23,434 nucleotides of DNA, from positions 1-23,434 of the forward strand of contig JAEXRM010000206.1 in NCBI GenBank assembly GCA_023440865.1, given 5' to 3'. The notes beneath the pieces were generated by a model. The model worked only from the letters and a program-made list of their open reading frames with translations. It ran no database searches and was not told the DNA's origin. The position numbers and the translations under genes are program-made. The stretch is from Bacillota bacterium (lineage in GTDB: Bacteria; Bacillota; Clostridia; DSM-8532). The number at the start of each line of letters is the position of its first letter. Position 1 is the stretch's first letter. Positions 6,816 through 15,133 of the stretch are shown here, one piece after another.

Positions 6816-7675
6816 CGGTTCGCGGCCCAGCGCGCGAACGTGCCGCAGGGAAGAATCATGCCGGTTTCGCCGATGGGCAGCCCCACCTCGCCCGCCGTGA
6901 TGGTTCCTTCGGTCCGCATCAGGCACCTGAGCAGGTTGGCCGGCACCTGCGGTGAGAAGCCGGTGGTGTAGGCATTGACGAGAAAGAAAAGCGGCTCGTC
7001 CGAAAGCACCCCGAGGCAGGCCTCGACCAAACCGAACAGCTCGTCCTCGAGCTTCCACAATTCGCCGCCGGGGCCGCGCCCGTAGGAAGGCGGATCCATC
7101 AGGATGCCGTCGTACTTCTTGCCCCGACGCGCCTCGCGCTCGACGAACTTTTTGCAGTCGTCCACGATCAGCCGCACCGGTGCGTCGGCAAGGCCCGAAC
7201 GCGCAAGGTTCTCGCGCGCCCACGCCACCATGCCCTTCGAGGCGTCCACATGACACACCGAAGCGCCGGCTTCGGCACAGGCCACCGTCGCGCCGCCGGT
7301 GTAGGCGAACAGGTTCAGCACGCTGACGGGGCGGTTTGCCTGGCGGATGAGGCCAGCCATCCAATCCCAGTTCACGGCCTGTTCCGGAAACAGGCCCGTA
7401 TGCTTGAAGCCCGTCGGCTCAACGCGAAAGGACAGGTTCCGGTACCGGATGGTCCAATCGGGCGGGATCGCCTTCTTCATTTCCCAGGAACCGCCGCCCG
7501 ACCTGCTGCGGTGGTAATGGGCATGGACACCGTTGCGGATCGCCTCGTGTCCGGTCCACGGCCAGATGACCTGCGGATCGGGACGGCGCAGCACGATGTC
7601 GCCCCAGCGTTCGATTTTCTCGCCGTCACCGGCGTCCAGGATGCGGTATTCCTCCCAGGAGGATGCGATTTCCAT
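6812..7675 (-). CDS. Class I SAM-dependent methyltransferase, RlmI/RlmK-like (rRNA large subunit type)
   Basis: The 287-residue protein belongs to the SAM-methyltransferase group related to RlmI/RlmK, which methylate cytosine or guanine in 23S rRNA. Motif I is VLNLFAYTGGATVACAEAGA (119-138), followed by the acidic residue of VDASKG (Asp144), then DDCKKF (172-177) and the catalytic-type DPPSYGRGP (194-202). An N-terminal region (residues 1-95, including FRVEPTGFKHTGLFPEQ) matches the short members of this family that lack the PUA domain. The true substrate cannot be read from sequence. The ATG at 7675 has AAAGGAGA 10 nt upstream. It is separated from the CPBP protease gene by 121 nt that hold a perfect 12-bp palindrome (7699-7710) but only a weak promoter. 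Confidence 0.87.
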   Translation of the reverse strand: MEIASSWEEYRILDAGDGEKIERWGDIVLRRPDPQVIWPWTGHEAIRNGVHAHYHRSRSGGGSWEMKKAIPPDWTIRYRNLSFRVEPTGFKHTGLFPEQAVNWDWMAGLIRQANRPVSVLNLFAYTGGATVACAEAGASVCHVDASKGMVAWARENLARSGLADAPVRLIVDDCKKFVEREARRGKKYDGILMDPPSYGRGPGGELWKLEDELFGLVEACLGVLSDEPLFFLVNAYTTGFSPQVPANLLRCLMRTEGTITAGEVGLPIGETGMILPCGTFARWAANR

Positions 7676-7796
7676 TGCGGCTTGGTCTCCTTTGCCCCCA
7701 TGGCGCCATGTTCATGTTGCCGGCGCCGCGGCACGTAACAAGATACCACATTCGGGCGGCGTGTTCCACCACCCGATGGAGCGGCACCCGCTCCCG

Positions 7797-8864
7797 TCAG
7801 CCGAGTCCCAGCAGACGGACCAGATCGTTGGCGGCGGGATGCCCCGCCAGTCCCAGCGCGATGGCGGCATAAACCGCCAGGATGAGCGCAAGGCCGGGAA
7901 CCGCCGTCAGGAAGGTGCGGGCGGGCGCGGTGCCCGCCGCTGGCGGATGGGGGACATCGCGGGTCACATGGCGGAACCACACCATCAAACCCGCTAAAAC
8001 AAGCAGGCCGCAAACCAGCAGCACACCCGAGCCCGCCGCGAGGGCGCCCATCAGGGTGTCGACACTGACCCCCATGCGTTCGGCATACTCCAGGAACAGG
8101 GGGGACGCGAACACATCCCCGGACGCGGATCCCGCCAGCCAGACGAAGCCCGCGGCCGCGACACCCCCCCTTGCCGCCATCGGAGCGGCCAGCCCGGTCA
8201 GAAGGACACTGCCCGCGTTATGCAAAAAGTGCAGCAGCATGCCGTTGAGCAGCGACCCGGAGCGGTACACCACATACGCGATCACCAGGCCCAGCAGCAT
8301 TTGGGCGGCCAGACGCTGGAAGTCGAAATGGAACAGGCCGAACATTAGACCGCTGAGCACAACCGCGCGGCGCGCGCCGAACGCCTCCATGCCCCGCTGC
8401 AGGAATCCGCGGAACATGAGCTCCTCGCAGACTGCCGGCACGAGGCCGATGGTCGCGACGGCGACGGGCATGCCGCGCGACAGCACATCCCCGACGCCAC
8501 CGGGGATGTTCAGTGTGCCGAACAGCGCCTTGACCGCGACGATCGCCAGCAAGCCGGCACTGAAGGCGGTGAGCGTCGCCACCGGCGCGATGAGGAGCAC
8601 GAGGGCGGCATCGCGCAGGCGCGGCGGACGCAGCCGGAACGCTGCGACGACGGGATAACGGCGCAATGCGCTGAACACAAGCGGCGGCAGCGCGATCAGC
8701 AGCGCTTCTGAGAGCAGGATGCGCAGGGGGTCGGACAAACCCGTCAGAAAGGGCAGGTTGCCCGCATACAGCTGCAGGACGGCCAGGAGGCTGAAGATCA
8801 GGCCGGCCTCGGCCGGACCGGGTCTCCGGCGTTCCGGCGTGACTGTGTCATCGAACGGTCGCAA
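7797..8864 (-). CDS. CPBP-family intramembrane metalloprotease
   Basis: This polytopic membrane protein of 355 residues contains the CPBP (Abi/CAAX protease-type) motifs. These are CEELMFRGFLQR (146-157; the EExxxR motif, Glu147, Glu148, Arg152), FGLFHFDF (175-182, His179), and GMLLHFLHN (208-216) with further His and Asn ligands. Such proteins are site-2-like membrane proteases or, in some bacteria, bacteriocin self-immunity proteins; the substrate here is unknown. About eight hydrophobic segments are visible. The frame is open far upstream, but that part has no membrane or family features. The TTG at 8864 is chosen because AAAGGAG precedes it by 6 nt and the reading then begins a few residues before the first hydrophobic segment. 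A TATAAT box lies upstream at 8911-8916. Confidence 0.88.
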   Translation of the reverse strand: MRPFDDTVTPERRRPGPAEAGLIFSLLAVLQLYAGNLPFLTGLSDPLRILLSEALLIALPPLVFSALRRYPVVAAFRLRPPRLRDAALVLLIAPVATLTAFSAGLLAIVAVKALFGTLNIPGGVGDVLSRGMPVAVATIGLVPAVCEELMFRGFLQRGMEAFGARRAVVLSGLMFGLFHFDFQRLAAQMLLGLVIAYVVYRSGSLLNGMLLHFLHNAGSVLLTGLAAPMAARGGVAAAGFVWLAGSASGDVFASPLFLEYAERMGVSVDTLMGALAAGSGVLLVCGLLVLAGLMVWFRHVTRDVPHPPAAGTAPARTFLTAVPGLALILAVYAAIALGLAGHPAANDLVRLLGLG

Positions 8865-8910
8865 TGGTGACTCCTTTCGGCCGACCGGCAAGCGGCAGCC
8901 CAGTCCCTCC

Positions 8911-8916
8911 ATTATA
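8911..8916 (-). promoter_or_regulatory. Promoter -10 box of the CPBP protease gene
   Basis: A perfect TATAAT reads on the minus strand about 47 nt upstream of the TTG start. The GC-rich -35 position shows no consensus. It forms a divergent promoter region with the plus-strand VanW promoter about 65 bp away. Confidence 0.5.
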
Positions 8917-8979
8917 CCGGAACCACCGCGCAGGGGCCACAGGGGCCGGCCCGCCAGGCCGCGCCGTGGCAAACGGGAC

Positions 8980-9008
8980 TTGTTTTCTCTCGTGCCGGAG
9001 GCAATAAT
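8980..9008 (+). promoter_or_regulatory. Promoter of the VanW gene
   Basis: TTGTTT (8980-8985) and AATAAT (9003-9008) are spaced by 17 nt. The -10 matches five of six consensus positions and the -35 three of six. The start codon at 9057 lies about 40 nt past the predicted transcription start. Confidence 0.45.
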
Positions 9009-9056
9009 GGTTGCAGTAGACATGCCCGGATCACGCAGGGAAAGGGAGGATGCCGC

Positions 9057-10994
9057 ATGGCCGCCAGGAAAAGCCGCGACAAGAATGCGAAGCCGGACGG
9101 CATCGAAGCCGGGGCCGCACCCGCACCCGCGGAAGGCGTGAATCCCGGCGCGCCGCAAACGCCGAAGAAGGCAGGGGCGCGCAAGGCGGCACCCGCAAGG
9201 AACGGCGGCGACAAGCGGCCACAGGCGAAGCCTGAGAAAGTACCCAGGACACGCGACCCCCAATCGGCCGCACGATTCGCAAAGGCGGCGCAACGTCTCC
9301 TTGTACCCGCCCTCTGTCTGTTGGCCGTCACGCTCGCGGCATGCGGGTTTGTCATCGCGCGGATAACCGGTGATCCCCGGGTTGCCGCCGGCGTGACGGT
9401 GGCGGGCGTGTCCCTCGGCGGTCTGGCTCCGGAGGAACTGGATGCATTCATCTCAGAACGGCTCCCTGATCCGCCGCAGGACGGCGTGATCGTACTCTCC
9501 ACGGACAAATGGCGTACCACCGCCACCTTCGGCTCACTCGGGCTCAAGATCGACCGGATCGCGCTGCATGAAGCAGTGCTGGCCCCAGGCCACACGGGCG
9601 GGTTGCCAGCAAGGTTGCTCGAGCGGCTATCCCTGCGACGGGCTCCTGTGGATGTTGCGGTGCCCGTCCGATTCGACCCGGAGCGGATGGATGCGCTGCT
9701 GCAAACCGCCTGCGAGGCCATCGACCGCCCCCCGACCGGCGCACGGCTCGAGATGGCGGAAACGTCGGTGACCCTCACCACCGGCGCCGACGGCATAGCG
9801 GTCGATGTGCCGAAGCTTGTGGCGCGCATCCGGTCCGTGCTGGCCACCCGCTCGTCGGGCGGCGTATACGTGCCGACACGCAGGCTCTCCCCGCCCGCGC
9901 TGGATGCCGCCGCGCTGGCGAAGGCCATCAACCGCATGCCGGTGAACGCGTCACGCGGAACGGATGCCGACGGGCGGACGATCATCCTGCCTGCGGCGCG
10001 CGGCCGCAGGATCGGCACCGAAGAACTCGCCGCCATCATCGCAACGCTCGAGGCCCGTACCGACCGGAGCGCCGTGTCGCGGACGCTGCCGGTTGTGTTC
10101 ACGGAACCTTCCGTCACGGAAGCCGACCTGGCCGCCTCGGCCGGCAGAACGGGCGGTTCCTTCGCCACGACGGTGCCGCTTGCGGGTGAAACGAACCGCA
10201 ACCGCGCCGCCAACATCCGGCTGGCATCCGCCGCCATCGACGGCGCCGTCATCCCGCCGGGGGGCGAGTTCTCCTTCAACAGCGCCACCGGACCGCGAAG
10301 CGCGGCCTCCGGCTATGTCACGGCTCCCGTCTACGCGGATGGCCGCGTGCTCGCGGATATCGGGGGCGGGGTCTGCCAGTTGTCGACCACGCTGCTCAAC
10401 GCCCTGCTCGAGGCGGGATTGGAACCCGTGGAGCGCCACCCGCACACCTTCACCGTCGCCTACGCAGCGCCGGGTCGGGACGCGGCGGTCTCCTTCGGGC
10501 AGATCGATCTGCGGGTGCGCAACCCCCATCCGTTCCCCGTGACAATCCGCACGAAGCTCGAAGGCACGCGTCTCTCCGCCGATGTCCTGTTCCCGGCCGA
10601 CGCGCGGGCGTCATCCATCCGGCTGTACACCCGGGTGCTGGCAACGGAGCCCGCGGCGGCCCGTCTCATCGCGGACGGATCGCTCCCCAGGGGAGACCGG
10701 CAGGTGCTGGAGCCCGGCGTCGACGGCATGTCCGTCGAAACCTGGATGCAGCGCTACGAGGGAGGCAACCTGATCGCCGAGCGTAAGCTTTTCGATAGCA
10801 GGTACCGTGCCTATGCGGCGCGCATCCTGACCGGCACGGGCAATGCGGACCGATTGCCCGTGACTGACAGCGCCACCGTGCTGCCGGACCTTCCTGCGGA
10901 TGGAGACGCCGTGCAGCCGGACAGGATTGCCGGAGGCGGTCCCGACATGCCGGATCCCCAAAAAACCGGTTTCGAAGCCCGGGATGCGGGGTAA
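9057..10994 (+). CDS. Membrane-anchored VanW family protein with peptidoglycan-binding-like repeats
   Basis: The 645-residue protein has a Lys/Ala/Pro-rich cytoplasmic tail (1-80), one transmembrane helix (81-103), then an extracellular part. Residues 110-360 resemble the YoaR-type putative peptidoglycan-binding domains that often precede VanW. The VanW domain covers about 367-500, with NRNRAANIRLASAAIDG, PPGGEFSFNSATGPR and GGGVCQLSTTLLNALLEAGL. A segment around 543-575 (PRGDRQVLEPGVDG) resembles a G5-type domain. VanW proteins are widespread in Gram-positive bacteria and lie in some vancomycin-resistance clusters, but their biochemical role is unresolved. There is no van cluster here, so resistance is not implied. 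The start has GGGAGG 7 nt upstream. A 64-nt gap leads to the rubredoxin-like gene, which may be cotranscribed. Confidence 0.9.
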   Translation: MAARKSRDKNAKPDGIEAGAAPAPAEGVNPGAPQTPKKAGARKAAPARNGGDKRPQAKPEKVPRTRDPQSAARFAKAAQRLLVPALCLLAVTLAACGFVIARITGDPRVAAGVTVAGVSLGGLAPEELDAFISERLPDPPQDGVIVLSTDKWRTTATFGSLGLKIDRIALHEAVLAPGHTGGLPARLLERLSLRRAPVDVAVPVRFDPERMDALLQTACEAIDRPPTGARLEMAETSVTLTTGADGIAVDVPKLVARIRSVLATRSSGGVYVPTRRLSPPALDAAALAKAINRMPVNASRGTDADGRTIILPAARGRRIGTEELAAIIATLEARTDRSAVSRTLPVVFTEPSVTEADLAASAGRTGGSFATTVPLAGETNRNRAANIRLASAAIDGAVIPPGGEFSFNSATGPRSAASGYVTAPVYADGRVLADIGGGVCQLSTTLLNALLEAGLEPVERHPHTFTVAYAAPGRDAAVSFGQIDLRVRNPHPFPVTIRTKLEGTRLSADVLFPADARASSIRLYTRVLATEPAAARLIADGSLPRGDRQVLEPGVDGMSVETWMQRYEGGNLIAERKLFDSRYRAYAARILTGTGNADRLPVTDSATVLPDLPADGDAVQPDRIAGGGPDMPDPQKTGFEARDAG

Positions 10995-11057
10995 GCATCT
11001 TGCGAGTATGGACATCCCGAACAACGGATGCCGTCGCCATGCAGGAGGGTTGATATC

Positions 11058-11396
11058 ATGGGTAAGCTTTGGAAATGCAGTGTCTGCGGATATGTCTATG
11101 AAGGAGCCGAGCCGCCTGTCGCCTGCCCCAAGTGCGGAGCTCCGGCGGAGAAATTCGCGCCGGTCGACGACGAGGCCGCACAGAAGCTGTATGCGTCCGA
11201 CCGCACCAACGACATCCACGCGCAGCTCATCACGCTCGCCATGAAGATGGCGCAGCTGTGCGAGGAAGGCATCTCGATCAACCTCGACCCGCCCTGCGTC
11301 GGGGTGTTCACAAAGGCCCGCGAGGCGGCATGGGTCATCAAGCAAAGCTGCAAGGCGGAACTGGCCGGACACATGGGCAAGGGCAAGTTCAACTGA
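11058..11396 (+). CDS. Small rubredoxin-like iron protein with an extra C-terminal domain
   Basis: The 112-residue product begins with a rubredoxin/rubrerythrin-type iron site: WKCSVCGYVYEG with C7 and C10, then CPKCGAPAEKF with C23 and C26, an Fe(Cys)4 knuckle pair. The domain is only about 35 residues, shorter than classical rubredoxin, like the C-terminal domain of rubrerythrin. The rest (40-112) looks helical and contains GISINLDPPCVGVFTKAREA and KAELAGHMGKGKF; I recognise no named domain there. Cys68, Cys80 and Cys98 are further cysteines. A role in electron transfer or peroxide defence is inferred from the iron site alone. Start: ATG at 11058 with AGGAGGG 8 nt upstream; an in-frame start at 11028 has none. 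A strong terminator follows at 11470. Confidence 0.85.
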   Translation: MGKLWKCSVCGYVYEGAEPPVACPKCGAPAEKFAPVDDEAAQKLYASDRTNDIHAQLITLAMKMAQLCEEGISINLDPPCVGVFTKAREAAWVIKQSCKAELAGHMGKGKFN

Positions 11397-11469
11397 GACA
11401 TGCGACATCCGCGGCATGCATGAACCCGCACGCCAGTCCCAAGCTCCGGATGCCCGAATGATCACAGGC

Positions 11470-11505
11470 CCGGTCCGAGCCCCGCAACGGGTTCGGGCCG
11501 GTTTT
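11470..11505 (+). terminator. Rho-independent terminator after the rubredoxin-like gene
   Basis: A 13-bp stem (CCGGTCCGAGCCC with GGGTTCGGGCCGG, two G-U pairs) closes a 6-nt loop and is followed by TTTT. It separates the VanW/rubredoxin-like unit from the pseudouridine synthase gene. Confidence 0.8.
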
Positions 11506-11548
11506 CATGCCACGGGTCCCGCCCCATCACAGACACCGAGGTGACCGC

Positions 11549-12565
11549 ATGCTATCACGCACCGTCCCGCCGCAATGGGAAGGGAAACGATTGGACCGCT
11601 TCCTGTTTTCCGTTTGTCCCGAAAGGCCTGGCTCAGAGATCCACCGCGCCTTCAGGAAACGAGACGTCAAGGTCAACGGCATCCGCTCGCGCGAGGACAC
11701 GCAGCTCAGGGCAGGCGACCTGGTGGAGGCGTACCTGCCCGAAGGGCCATCCGTGCCGCGCCTTCCCGACATGCGTGCCTCCGGGGCCTTCCCTGCAGAA
11801 GACGCGGGTCTCGCGCAGGCACCCGCCATCCCCCCCCTTGCGGTAGCCTACGAGGACGATGCCCTGCTCATTGTCGTCAAGCCCCAGGGCGTTGCCGTGC
11901 AGCAGACGCGGTCCGGCCGAGATGCTGGCCCGGACACGCCGTTCGACGAACAGGTCCGCGCCTGGTGGCGGGCCGGGCATCCCGGATCCGGGCAAGCCTT
12001 TCCGGCGTTGTGCCACCGGCTCGACCGGAATACCGGCGGCCTGCTGATGTTCGCCAAGCACCAGCGCGCCCTTGATGAAGTGGAGGAGGCCATGCGCGCG
12101 CACCGCATCCGCAAGCTGTACCGCTGCCTGGTGGCCGGCGCCCCACAACCCGCCTCCGCCGAGCTGCACGCATGGCTCGAGAAGGATGCGGCCGCAGGCC
12201 GCGTCTACATTCATGAATCCGCCCGGCCCGGGGCGCAACCCATCTGCACGCGGTACCGCATCCTCGCGCGCGGCGCGGATGTGTCCCTGCTCGAGGTGGA
12301 GATCGTGACCGGACGCACGCACCAGATTCGGGCGCAGCTTGCCCGCATCGGACATCCCGTGCTCGGCGACCCGCGTTATGGCAGCAACACGATCAACCGC
12401 CGCTTCCGGCTGACGCGGCAGGCGCTCTGGGCCTGCCGGCTCGTGTTCGCGTCGGATGCCGGCGGCTGCCTAGCCTCCGCGGCCGGCAGGACGATCCGGT
12501 GCGACATCCCTGTCTCGGTGCTTCCGGTTGCGCTTCAGTCGCTGGTTTCCGGATTCGCTGATTGA
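11549..12565 (+). CDS. RluA-family RNA pseudouridine synthase
   Basis: The 338-residue enzyme would convert specific uridines of rRNA or tRNA to pseudouridine. An S4-like RNA-binding domain lies at about 11-65 (EGKRLDRFL, VKVNGIRSREDTQLRAGD). The catalytic domain follows, with YEDDALLIVVKPQGVAVQ (101-118), the catalytic HRLDRNTGG (156-164, Asp159), and GRTHQIRAQLARIGHPVLGD (255-274). It resembles the RluC/RluD subgroup; the target site cannot be assigned. The ATG at 11549 has GAGGTGA 5-10 nt upstream; an earlier in-frame start at 11507 lies immediately after the terminator and lacks a ribosome-binding site. Its stop codon sits within the -35 hexamer of the next gene's promoter. Confidence 0.95.
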   Translation: MLSRTVPPQWEGKRLDRFLFSVCPERPGSEIHRAFRKRDVKVNGIRSREDTQLRAGDLVEAYLPEGPSVPRLPDMRASGAFPAEDAGLAQAPAIPPLAVAYEDDALLIVVKPQGVAVQQTRSGRDAGPDTPFDEQVRAWWRAGHPGSGQAFPALCHRLDRNTGGLLMFAKHQRALDEVEEAMRAHRIRKLYRCLVAGAPQPASAELHAWLEKDAAAGRVYIHESARPGAQPICTRYRILARGADVSLLEVEIVTGRTHQIRAQLARIGHPVLGDPRYGSNTINRRFRLTRQALWACRLVFASDAGGCLASAAGRTIRCDIPVSVLPVALQSLVSGFAD

Positions 12566-12590
12566 ACGCCGCGGCCCAATGGCATATAAT
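12562..12590 (+). promoter_or_regulatory. Promoter of the c-di-AMP receptor gene
   Basis: TTGAAC (12562-12567) and a perfect TATAAT (12585-12590) are spaced by 17 nt. The predicted leader is about 83 nt. The RluA-family gene's TGA stop (12563-12565) falls inside the -35 box. Confidence 0.75.
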
Positions 12591-12680
12591 AAGCAGGACC
12601 CATGGCCCGACCGGCCGGAACGACACCTGCGGACGGCCGTCGGAACACTTACGAAGGATCACCGCCAAGGAGGATTTGCC

Positions 12681-13010
12681 ATGAAACTCATTTTCGCCAT
12701 CGTGAGCGACGAGGACAGCAACATCCTGGCCGACAGTCTCAACAGCGAGGGGTACGGGGCCACGAAGCTCTGCTCGAGCGGCGGCTTTCTCAAGAGCGGG
12801 AACACCACCTTCCTCATTGGGACCGACGACAACCGGGTCGAACGTGCCATCGACATCATCAAGGACACCTGCAAAAGCCGCCGCCGCATGATCTCCCCCG
12901 AAAAGCTGCCCGGCAGCTTTGGCGCCTTCAACATGGCAATGCCTGTCGAGATCAACGTCGGCGGCGCCACCTGCTTCATCCTGAACATTGAGCAGTTCAT
13001 CAAGGCCTGA
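12681..13010 (+). CDS. darA: Cyclic-di-AMP receptor, PII-like (DarA/PstA)
   Basis: This 109-residue protein matches the PF06153 family of trimeric, PII-like receptors that bind the second messenger c-di-AMP. The family signature is complete: MKLIFAIVSDEDSNILADSL (1-20), TKLCSSGGFLKSGNTTFLIG (28-47), and the C-terminal GGATCFILNIEQF (94-106). The T-loop between the two halves (about 66-90) is long, as in DarA. The downstream partner of this receptor is unknown in most species. It is expressed on its own, from the promoter at 12562-12590 to the terminator at 13031-13062. Start: ATG at 12681 with AAGGAGG 7 nt upstream. Confidence 0.95.
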   Translation: MKLIFAIVSDEDSNILADSLNSEGYGATKLCSSGGFLKSGNTTFLIGTDDNRVERAIDIIKDTCKSRRRMISPEKLPGSFGAFNMAMPVEINVGGATCFILNIEQFIKA

Positions 13011-13030
13011 ACGCCCATCCATCGCACTGG

Positions 13031-13062
13031 AGGCTGCCCCGTTCCCGGGACAGCCTTTTTTT
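13031..13062 (+). terminator. Rho-independent terminator after darA
   Basis: AGGCTG pairs with CAGCCT, with inner CCG/CGG pairs, followed by a run of seven T residues. It ends 43 nt before the MFS gene, for which no clear promoter was seen. Confidence 0.85.
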
Positions 13063-13105
13063 CGGATGAATCCGCCCAGCGGCCGGCGCCACAGAAAGGC
13101 TCCCC

Positions 13106-14458
13106 ATGAGTGACATCTCCACACGCCCCCCTTCCGCCGCACATTTCGTCCGGCTTCCCGAAAAGGTCATGCAGCGAAACCGGCTGATGGGCATTTTCGA
13201 GGGCGGTACGGCCCGCGTCATTTTCAATCTCACAACCGGCGCCTTCATGGTCGGCTTTCTCAAGCACATGGGCGCGAACGACACGATTTGCGGTTACATC
13301 CTGTCCATTCCGATCCTGGCCGCAGCCATCCAGTTTCTGGCCCCCATCGTTCTCGAAAGGCTCGAATTCAGGCTGCGCATCATCCTGCTGGGAAACGGGC
13401 TGCATCGCCTGCTGCTGAGCCTGATGATCCTCATTCCCTTCCTGCCGCTGCCTTCCGGCGCCAAGCTGTGGATCGCGGCGGGGGCCTACCTGCTGTCAAA
13501 CCTGGCGGTCTCCTTCGTCACGCCGGCGGCTTCCAACCTGTATGTCAGCTTCGTCGAACCGCAGAACCGGGGAAGGTACTTCGGCATGCGCGAGTCCTGG
13601 CTGCTGGTGTTTGCGACTGCGGTGAACCTGGTTCTGGGCAAGGTCCTTGACCTGTTTCGCGATGCCGGCAATGAGCGGGGGGGGTTCTTGGTCATCTACG
13701 GAACTGTCTTCGTGCTGACGCTGCTCAACGCCTTTTGCTTCCTGCAAATGCGCGAAGTGCCGCTGGGCCATTCCCCGGAGGTCATGCATGTGCGCGAGGT
13801 GTTCACCCTGCCGCTCAAGAGCCGGCGCTTCATGCGGTTTTTCGTGCTGTCCGTCTTCTGGAACCTCAGTTTTCAGCTGTCAGCCGCCTTCTATGGCATC
13901 TACCAGGTCAACGAGCTGGCGCTGAGCTACACCGAAATCAACCTGTATGGCATGCTGGCGAATGTGGCGTATTTTGTCTGCGCCTCATTGTGGGGTCGCA
14001 TCGCCGACCGCAGGGGGTGGGCTTTCACCAGCCGCGTCAGCTTCCTGTTTCTCGGCATCACCTGCGCCATGTGGTTCTTTTTTGTCCGGGGACCGCTGCT
14101 GGTCGCATTGATGTGTGTGGCCATGCTGCTTTCGGGCATTGCCTGGTCGGGCCTGAACGTATCGCTGTTCAACCTGCAGTTCGATTTCATGCCCCAGGAG
14201 AAGCGTACGGTCTACATCGGGTTCAACTCCACTGTCAGCGGACTCATCGGCTATGCGGCATCACTGGTCGGCGCCATGCTGGTCGGCATGGCATCGGATC
14301 GGCGCATCACGCTGCTGGGCATGCCGGTCGGCATCAAGCAGCTGCTGTTCCTTGCAACGGGTCTGCTCATCTGCGGCTGTGCGCTCTATATCCGTTTGTT
14401 CATGAAACAGAATCCACAGGCCTCCCATTCCACAAGCCAGAAAGGAAGCATGCGATGA
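13106..14458 (+). CDS. MFS transporter, substrate unknown
   Basis: The 450-residue protein has about twelve hydrophobic segments and the layout of the major facilitator superfamily. After a 25-residue cytoplasmic N-tail come paired six-helix halves separated by a loop near residues 205-235 (MREVPLGHSPEVMHVREVF). VEPQNRGRYFGMRESW (150-165) is the loop after the fourth helix. Another motif-A-like loop, LWGRIADRRGWAF (296-308), lies in the second half. The substrate cannot be inferred. The start at 13106 has only a weak AAAGG upstream. The stop overlaps the cupin start as ATGA, so the two genes are translationally coupled. Confidence 0.88.
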   Translation: MSDISTRPPSAAHFVRLPEKVMQRNRLMGIFEGGTARVIFNLTTGAFMVGFLKHMGANDTICGYILSIPILAAAIQFLAPIVLERLEFRLRIILLGNGLHRLLLSLMILIPFLPLPSGAKLWIAAGAYLLSNLAVSFVTPAASNLYVSFVEPQNRGRYFGMRESWLLVFATAVNLVLGKVLDLFRDAGNERGGFLVIYGTVFVLTLLNAFCFLQMREVPLGHSPEVMHVREVFTLPLKSRRFMRFFVLSVFWNLSFQLSAAFYGIYQVNELALSYTEINLYGMLANVAYFVCASLWGRIADRRGWAFTSRVSFLFLGITCAMWFFFVRGPLLVALMCVAMLLSGIAWSGLNVSLFNLQFDFMPQEKRTVYIGFNSTVSGLIGYAASLVGAMLVGMASDRRITLLGMPVGIKQLLFLATGLLICGCALYIRLFMKQNPQASHSTSQKGSMR

Positions 14459-14802
14459 AAAAGCAACCGAAGGACATGGTGCACGAAATCAAGGAACAGA
14501 TGCGCGGCGGAGATGGACAGGTCGAACTGCTGCATGTCTTCACGCAGGACGAGCTGCGAGGGCGCTGCCGCCTGTTCGCGAAAGTCACCCTGCAACCGGG
14601 CTGCTCGATCGGGGCGCATGTGCACGACCAGGAAGAGGAGATCTACTACCTGCTGGAGGGTGTGGCCGAGGCGGACGACAACGGAACCCCCGTCACGCTC
14701 AAGCCGGGGGATGCGCTTGTGACAGGTGGTGGCCAGTCACACGCCATCGCGAACCGCGGCACGGTCCCCATGGTGATGATGGCCGTCATCCTGTTGTTCT
14801 GA
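14455..14802 (+). CDS. Small cupin-domain protein
   Basis: This 115-residue single-domain protein has both cupin motifs. Motif 1 is GAHVHDQEEEIYYLLEG (53-69), with metal-ligand residues His55, His57 and Glu61 or Glu62. Motif 2 is PGDALVTGGGQSHAIANRG (84-102), with His96. Small cupins of this kind bind a metal and act as isomerases, dioxygenases or ligand sensors; this one is not assignable. The ATG overlaps the stop of the MFS gene and has AAGGAAG 5-9 nt upstream, so the pair forms an operon, perhaps handling the same compound. Confidence 0.92.
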   Translation: MKKQPKDMVHEIKEQMRGGDGQVELLHVFTQDELRGRCRLFAKVTLQPGCSIGAHVHDQEEEIYYLLEGVAEADDNGTPVTLKPGDALVTGGGQSHAIANRGTVPMVMMAVILLF

Positions 14803-14862
14803 ACGGGTCGTCCCGCCCGCACGAGGCGGGTAGCCTGCACCGGAAATCGCCCGCACACGCAC

Positions 14863-14891
14863 AAGGACCGCATGCGCCGCATGCGGTCCTT
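14863..14891 (+). terminator. Hairpin terminator candidate at the end of the MFS-cupin operon
   Basis: An 11-bp perfect stem (AAGGACCGCAT with ATGCGGTCCTT) closes a 7-nt loop. The following CTTCTTCAT is only moderately T-rich on the plus strand, and the minus-strand flank is not T-rich. It lies between convergent transcripts (the cupin gene and the 6S-like RNA) and could serve either or both. Confidence 0.55.
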
Positions 14892-14909
14892 CTTCATATG
14901 CCATTGCGA

Positions 14910-15074
14910 TTGTGACCCCGGAGTGCCGGTTCCTACGTTTTGACACCTGGCCGAAACCAGGTGGGTGCCCTGTCTTGCGATTCCGGCTTCCGCCGCCGCA
15001 CAACGCCGGAAGGCGATGGCGGTATTAGCTTGCGGCCTGTCTTCGTCGGTCGAACGTCCGGACTCCCGTGTCAA
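14910..15074 (-). ncRNA. ssrS: Probable 6S RNA
   Basis: On the minus strand the ends pair in a long, interrupted closing stem: GGAGT-CCGG (15066-15058) with CCGG-C-ACTCC (14929-14920), then ACGTT with AACGT, and GAC with GTC. Inside, the 3' strand holds a perfect small hairpin CACCTGG-TTTCGG-CCAGGTG (14963-14944), as in the central bubble of known 6S RNAs. A terminal arm is formed by TTCCGGC/GCCGGAA. Aligned by eye with E. coli 6S RNA, the order of elements agrees, including GGACGTTCGAC near the 5' end and GGCACTCCGGGG at the 3' end. 6S RNA mimics an open promoter and sequesters RNA polymerase in stationary phase. The length (about 165 nt) is slightly short; the exact ends are estimated from pairing. 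There is no open reading frame of note. Confidence 0.55.
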
Positions 15075-15133
15075 AAATGTCAGGTTCAAAAAGATAGGAT
15101 TGTCGAACACTCCAGGAATCACTCTCTGGCTAC

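Noticed and set aside
7699..7710. Perfect palindrome CATGGCGCCATG upstream of the RlmI-like gene as an operator
   Set aside because: A 12-bp palindrome in GC-rich DNA can occur by chance, and no clear promoter or second copy supports an operator.
9057..10994. Vancomycin-resistance determinant because of VanW
   Set aside because: VanW-domain proteins are common in Gram-positive bacteria outside van clusters; no vanA/B ligase, vanH, vanX or vanRS genes are present.
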